Shown: one piece after another, positions 60,322 to 64,000 of the stretch
How positions within the stretch are numbered: position 1 is the first letter of the stretch
Layout of the letters: every line of letters starts with the position of its first letter
DNA from: Novosphingopyxis sp038234155
GTDB lineage: Bacteria > Pseudomonadota > Alphaproteobacteria > Sphingomonadales > Sphingomonadaceae
Assembly (NCBI GenBank): GCA_038234155.1
Contig: JBBSUT010000002.1
Coordinates: forward strand, 12,744 to 76,743
DNA: 64,000 bases
Direction: 5' to 3'
Translations under genes and position numbers: made by a program
Notes under the pieces: generated by a model
The model's input: only the letters and a program-made list of their open reading frames with translations
Database searches by the model: none
Told to the model about the DNA's origin: nothing

Positions 60322-60567
60322 TTACTCCTCCTCGTCACCATCGTCGTCCAGCCCATCCTGGCCGGACGTGTCGGACACCTCGTGGAGCTCTTCCTCGGCG
60401 GCATAGCCCTCGGTAATCGACTGGCCGCGATCGGGCGTCAGATCGTCAACGATCGCGCCGCTTTTGTGATTGCGGCCCTCCGTCTCGAGGATTTCTGCGC
60501 GTTGCGACTCGTCATAGCCTTCCAGCTCTTCGGTCTGGTTCGGGTTTTCGTCGGGATAATCAGGCAT
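60322..60567 (-). CDS. small acidic disordered protein under an EcfG promoter
   Basis: 81 residues, not recognised: strongly acidic (about one third Asp/Glu), no hydrophobic segment, ending DGLDDDGDEEE; includes a central helical-looking stretch (DESQRAEILETEGRN). AAGGAA lies 6 nt before the ATG. A full-match EcfG promoter ends 28 nt upstream. First gene of a two-gene unit with the disordered protein at 60101. A stress-protective role is inferred from promoter and composition only. Confidence 0.65.
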   Translation of the reverse strand: MPDYPDENPNQTEELEGYDESQRAEILETEGRNHKSGAIVDDLTPDRGQSITEGYAAEEELHEVSDTSGQDGLDDDGDEEE

Positions 60568-60595
60568 GATGCGGTTCCTTTTTCAACAAACCGTC

Positions 60596-60621
60596 AACGG
60601 CGGGCTGGGCGAACGCGTTCC
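60596..60621 (-). promoter_or_regulatory. EcfG-type general stress response promoter
   Basis: On the minus strand GGAAC (60621-60617), 17 nt, CGTT (60599-60596): a full match to the EcfG consensus. It points at the acidic small-protein gene with a leader of about 20 nt. Confidence 0.65.
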
Positions 60622-60663
60622 CCTGACCCGTCCCGAAAAACACGGCGCCCGCCGACAAATCCG

Positions 60664-61461
60664 TCAGGCGGGGTCGATGCTGTTGTGCGGCAGCCCCGCA
60701 TCAACAATGCCGCCATCGACCGTGAGCGTGGAGCCAATCACATAATCGCCCGCGCGGCTGGCCAGATAGACCGCCGCGCCCGCCATGTCCTCGGGCTCGC
60801 CAATCCGCTTGGCCGGGATGCCCTTGGCCACCGCATCGCCAAAATCGCGCGCCGCCTTGTTCATGTCTGACTGATAAGCCCCGGGTGCGATCGCGGTAAC
60901 CACGATCCCATCGCTCACCAGCCGCGCGGCCATGCGCTTGGTCAAGTGCAAGATCGCTGCTTTCGATGCGTGATAGCTGTAGGTTTCCCACGGGTTCAAC
61001 TTGCGTCCGTCGATCGAGCCGATGTTGATCACCTTGGCCGGTGCGTCCATCGATCCGGCCGCTTTGAGCAGCCCGTGCAGCGCCTGCGTCAGGAAGAACG
61101 GCCCCTTTACGTTGACATCCATCACCTTGTCCCAGCCAGCTTCAGGAAACTCGGCGAACTGCGCGCCCCATGCAGCGCCGGCATTGTTTACCAGAATGTC
61201 GAGCCTGTCCTCTTTTTCGCCGATGGCTTTCGCTAAAGCGCGGCAACCTTCCACTGTGCCGACATCGCCGGGGATGGCGATCACCTTGTCACCCAACTCC
61301 GCCACGGTGGACTCCAGCTGTTCGACCTTGCGCGCGCTGATATAAACGCGCGCGCAGCCCGCGCCGAGGAAACCCTCCACGATCATACGGCCGATACCGC
61401 GCGAACCGCCGGTAACCAGCGCCACTTTGCCGTCTAGTGAAAACAGTTTCTGTATGTCCAT
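60664..61461 (-). CDS. short-chain dehydrogenase/reductase
   Basis: A 265-residue classical SDR: cofactor loop VTGGSRGIGRM, DILVNNAGAAWG, catalytic Ser in INIGSIDG and Tyr-Lys in YSYHASKAAILHLTKRMA, and the C-terminal YVIGSTLTVDGG. An Arg in the second strand (YISARKVEQL) suggests NADP. AGGAGAG lies upstream of the ATG at 61461. It follows the acyl-CoA dehydrogenase genes on the same strand, so a role in beta-oxidation-like or related metabolism of acyl-CoA is possible. Confidence 0.92.
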   Translation of the reverse strand: MDIQKLFSLDGKVALVTGGSRGIGRMIVEGFLGAGCARVYISARKVEQLESTVAELGDKVIAIPGDVGTVEGCRALAKAIGEKEDRLDILVNNAGAAWGAQFAEFPEAGWDKVMDVNVKGPFFLTQALHGLLKAAGSMDAPAKVINIGSIDGRKLNPWETYSYHASKAAILHLTKRMAARLVSDGIVVTAIAPGAYQSDMNKAARDFGDAVAKGIPAKRIGEPEDMAGAAVYLASRAGDYVIGSTLTVDGGIVDAGLPHNSIDPA

Positions 61462-61597
61462 GCGTGTCTCTCCTAATATTCTTGCCGTCATTGCGATCGC
61501 TGCGAAGGGAGCCATGGCGGCTCCAGCGCCGTCATCGAGCTGAATAGCCGTGTCGCCCTTGGCTCCCTGCCGTGATGCTGTGTATGTCCGCTTATCC

Positions 61598-62746
<1,149 letters not shown>

Positions 62747-62756
62747 TTGTTTCTCC

Positions 62757-62896
62757 CCCCTCCCTTTCAAGGGAGGGGCCGGGGGTGGGTGTTGAACGAA
62801 ACGGCTCGATGTCGCTTCGGGCTTCTGGGTGGGGGCAGATGCTCGCCTTCGCTCGCGCCCACCGCTGATCCCCTTCCCGCAAACGGGGAGGGGATC
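62757..62896. repeat. double-hairpin palindromic element between two acyl-CoA dehydrogenase genes
   Basis: One end is a perfect 10-bp hairpin (CCCCTCCCTT at 62757-62766, AAGGGAGGGG at 62769-62778), the other a 13-bp hairpin with one mismatch (GATCCCCTTCCCG at 62867-62879, CGGGGAGGGGATC at 62884-62896). Between them are GGGGGTGGG (62781-62789) and GGGTGGGGG blocks. It fills the whole gap and abuts both genes. Confidence 0.75.
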
Positions 62897-62899
62897 TAC

Positions 62900-64000
62900 T
62901 CAATATCCGCTGAGTTCGGCCACGCGGTTGGCGTGATAATTGGCATCGCCCATATATTCGGCCAGGGCGCGGTCGCGCTTCATGAACAGGCCGATATCAT
63001 ATTCGTCCGTCATGCCGACGCCGCCGTGCATCTGGACGCCTTCGCGCACCGCGAGATCCGACGTGATGCCGGCCTTTGCCTTGGCGATCGAGACCCACAG
63101 CTCCGCCCCCTCGCTGCCCGCATCGAGCAATTGCTGCGCCTTGAGGACGGCGGCACGGGCGATTTCCATTTCGCCGTAGAGATGCGCGGCACGGTGCTGC
63201 AGCGCCTGGAACTCGCCGATCAGGCGACCAAACTGCTTGCGCTCCTTCAAATAGGTTACCGTGCGGTCCATCGCGCCGGAACCGACGCCGATCAACTCGG
63301 ACGCCGATCCCGCGCGGGCCGCGGCGAGCATCTTGCGCAGCACCGTCCAGCCCTCATCCACTTCGCCCACCACCGCGTCCGCTGTCACCTCTACGCCATC
63401 GAAATTTATGTGCGCGGCCATGGTGCTATCGACCAGCCGGGCGCTTTCCAGGCGCATGTTTGCCGCATCCTTGTCGACCACGAACACCGTGATGCCCCGC
63501 GTTTCACCAGGCGATCCTCCGGTGCGTGCCGCCACAATCAGTGCGTCGGCGCTGCCGCCCTGAAGCACAAACTGTTTGGCACCGCTGAGCCTGAAGCCGT
63601 TGCCGGACCGTTCAGCAGTCATCGCAATGCGTTCGGGCCGGTGCTTGCCGCCTTCGTCGATCGCAATCCCGATCACCATGTCCCCGGAAACGATACCGGG
63701 CAGATATTTCTCGCGAAGGGCTGCGCCTGCTTCGTTCAACGCGGTAACGCCCGCAACGGCGGTGCCCAGGAAAGGCGACGGGGTCAGATTGCGGCCGATC
63801 TCTTCGAGCACTACGCCCGCCTCGACATGGCCCATGCCAAGACCGCCGTCTTCCTCGCTGACCAGGATGCCGTTGAAGCCCATCTCGCCGAACTGCTTCC
63901 ACAGATCGTGGCTGAAACCGTCCTTGCAGTCCATGTCGCGAAACTTGCGCAGGTGCGCAACCGGTGCTTCGTCGGCCATGAACGGCCGCGCGCTGTCCTG
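62900..64000 (-). CDS. acyl-CoA dehydrogenase (second type, N-terminus outside the window)
   Basis: At least 366 residues are visible; the frame continues past 64000 through QDSARPFM, typical of the segment just before MADEAPVAHLRKFRD, so the true start is outside the window. Blocks: FNGILVSEEDGGLGMGHVEAGVVLEEIGR, LQGGSADALIVAARTGG, YLKERKQFGRLIGEFQALQHRAAHLYGEME, VQMHGGVGMTDEYDIGLFMKRDRAL. The canonical C-terminal Glu segment (YEGT) is absent, as in small subunits of heteromeric acyl-CoA dehydrogenases, so it may pair with another subunit. Confidence 0.9.
   Translation of the reverse strand, partial: QDSARPFMADEAPVAHLRKFRDMDCKDGFSHDLWKQFGEMGFNGILVSEEDGGLGMGHVEAGVVLEEIGRNLTPSPFLGTAVAGVTALNEAGAALREKYLPGIVSGDMVIGIAIDEGGKHRPERIAMTAERSGNGFRLSGAKQFVLQGGSADALIVAARTGGSPGETRGITVFVVDKDAANMRLESARLVDSTMAAHINFDGVEVTADAVVGEVDEGWTVLRKMLAAARAGSASELIGVGSGAMDRTVTYLKERKQFGRLIGEFQALQHRAAHLYGEMEIARAAVLKAQQLLDAGSEGAELWVSIAKAKAGITSDLAVREGVQMHGGVGMTDEYDIGLFMKRDRALAEYMGDANYHANRVAELSGY

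Overview
The window looks like a chromosomal, mostly housekeeping segment of a high-GC alphaproteobacterium, most likely a sphingomonad (order Sphingomonadales). The evidence is gene content and layout: a rimP-nusA-ylxR-infB-rbfA-truB-rpsO-pnp operon with a YlxR/L7Ae-type fusion, a DUF1285-NUDIX-cca cluster, an otsB-GH15-otsA trehalose operon, back-to-back overlapping cysteine desulfurase genes, an S46 peptidase, palindromic GC-rich repeats, and promoters matching the alphaproteobacterial general stress response sigma factor EcfG (GGAAC-N16/17-CGTT). I assign no species. There is no CRISPR array, prophage, transposase or plasmid module.

Layout. 1-1.95 kb: 5' part of recN, bamD and a stand-alone GAF protein. 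2-12.6 kb (minus): the transcription/translation operon running from rimP down to pnp, with thymidine kinase (tdk) inserted between rbfA and truB and an in-frame palindromic repeat inside truB. 12.8-16.6 kb: PQQ sugar dehydrogenase, an unusual SRPBCC-Rieske protein, tRNA-Gly(CCC), extensin-like and DUF1499 proteins. 16.7-22.8 kb: DUF1285, CoA pyrophosphatase and cca in a chain of one-base overlaps, parC, and an MlaA-type protein. 22.9-27 kb: otsB-GH15-otsA. 27-29.3 kb: a formamidase-like hydrolase and kynureninase. 29.3-37.4 kb: GDSL autotransporter, purC, M16 protease, purSQ, a queuosine-precursor transporter with a coupled 36-codon ORF, and tRNA-Arg(UCU). 37.7-46.2 kb: GAF-PAS-GGDEF protein, EamA transporter, M28 peptidase, lactate monooxygenase-like enzyme, SDR and S46 peptidase. 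46.4-54.3 kb (minus): HU, lon, ybaB, dnaX, the SRP RNA gene, ferredoxin and two cysteine desulfurases. 54.4-59.2 kb: hydrolase, rpiB-glyA-nrdR, a proline-rich protein and an OsmC protein. 59.2-60.1 kb is a long non-coding stretch. 60.1-64 kb (minus): two disordered acidic small proteins, an SDR and two acyl-CoA dehydrogenases, the last cut by the window edge.

What stands out: (i) GC-rich palindromic elements that sit inside a gene (truB) and supply the Shine-Dalgarno of another (acyl-CoA dehydrogenase); (ii) two full-match and one near-match EcfG promoter in front of small or poorly characterised genes, including a 30-residue membrane micro-ORF and a pair of disordered proteins; (iii) a Rieske protein with domain order opposite to ring hydroxylases; (iv) an SRP RNA with a UGAC tetraloop; (v) an 860-nt non-coding stretch with a perfect 13-bp hairpin and a minus-strand terminator. 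I did not find a clearly new multi-gene system; the best candidates for undescribed biology are the stress-promoter small genes and the non-coding stretch next to them.
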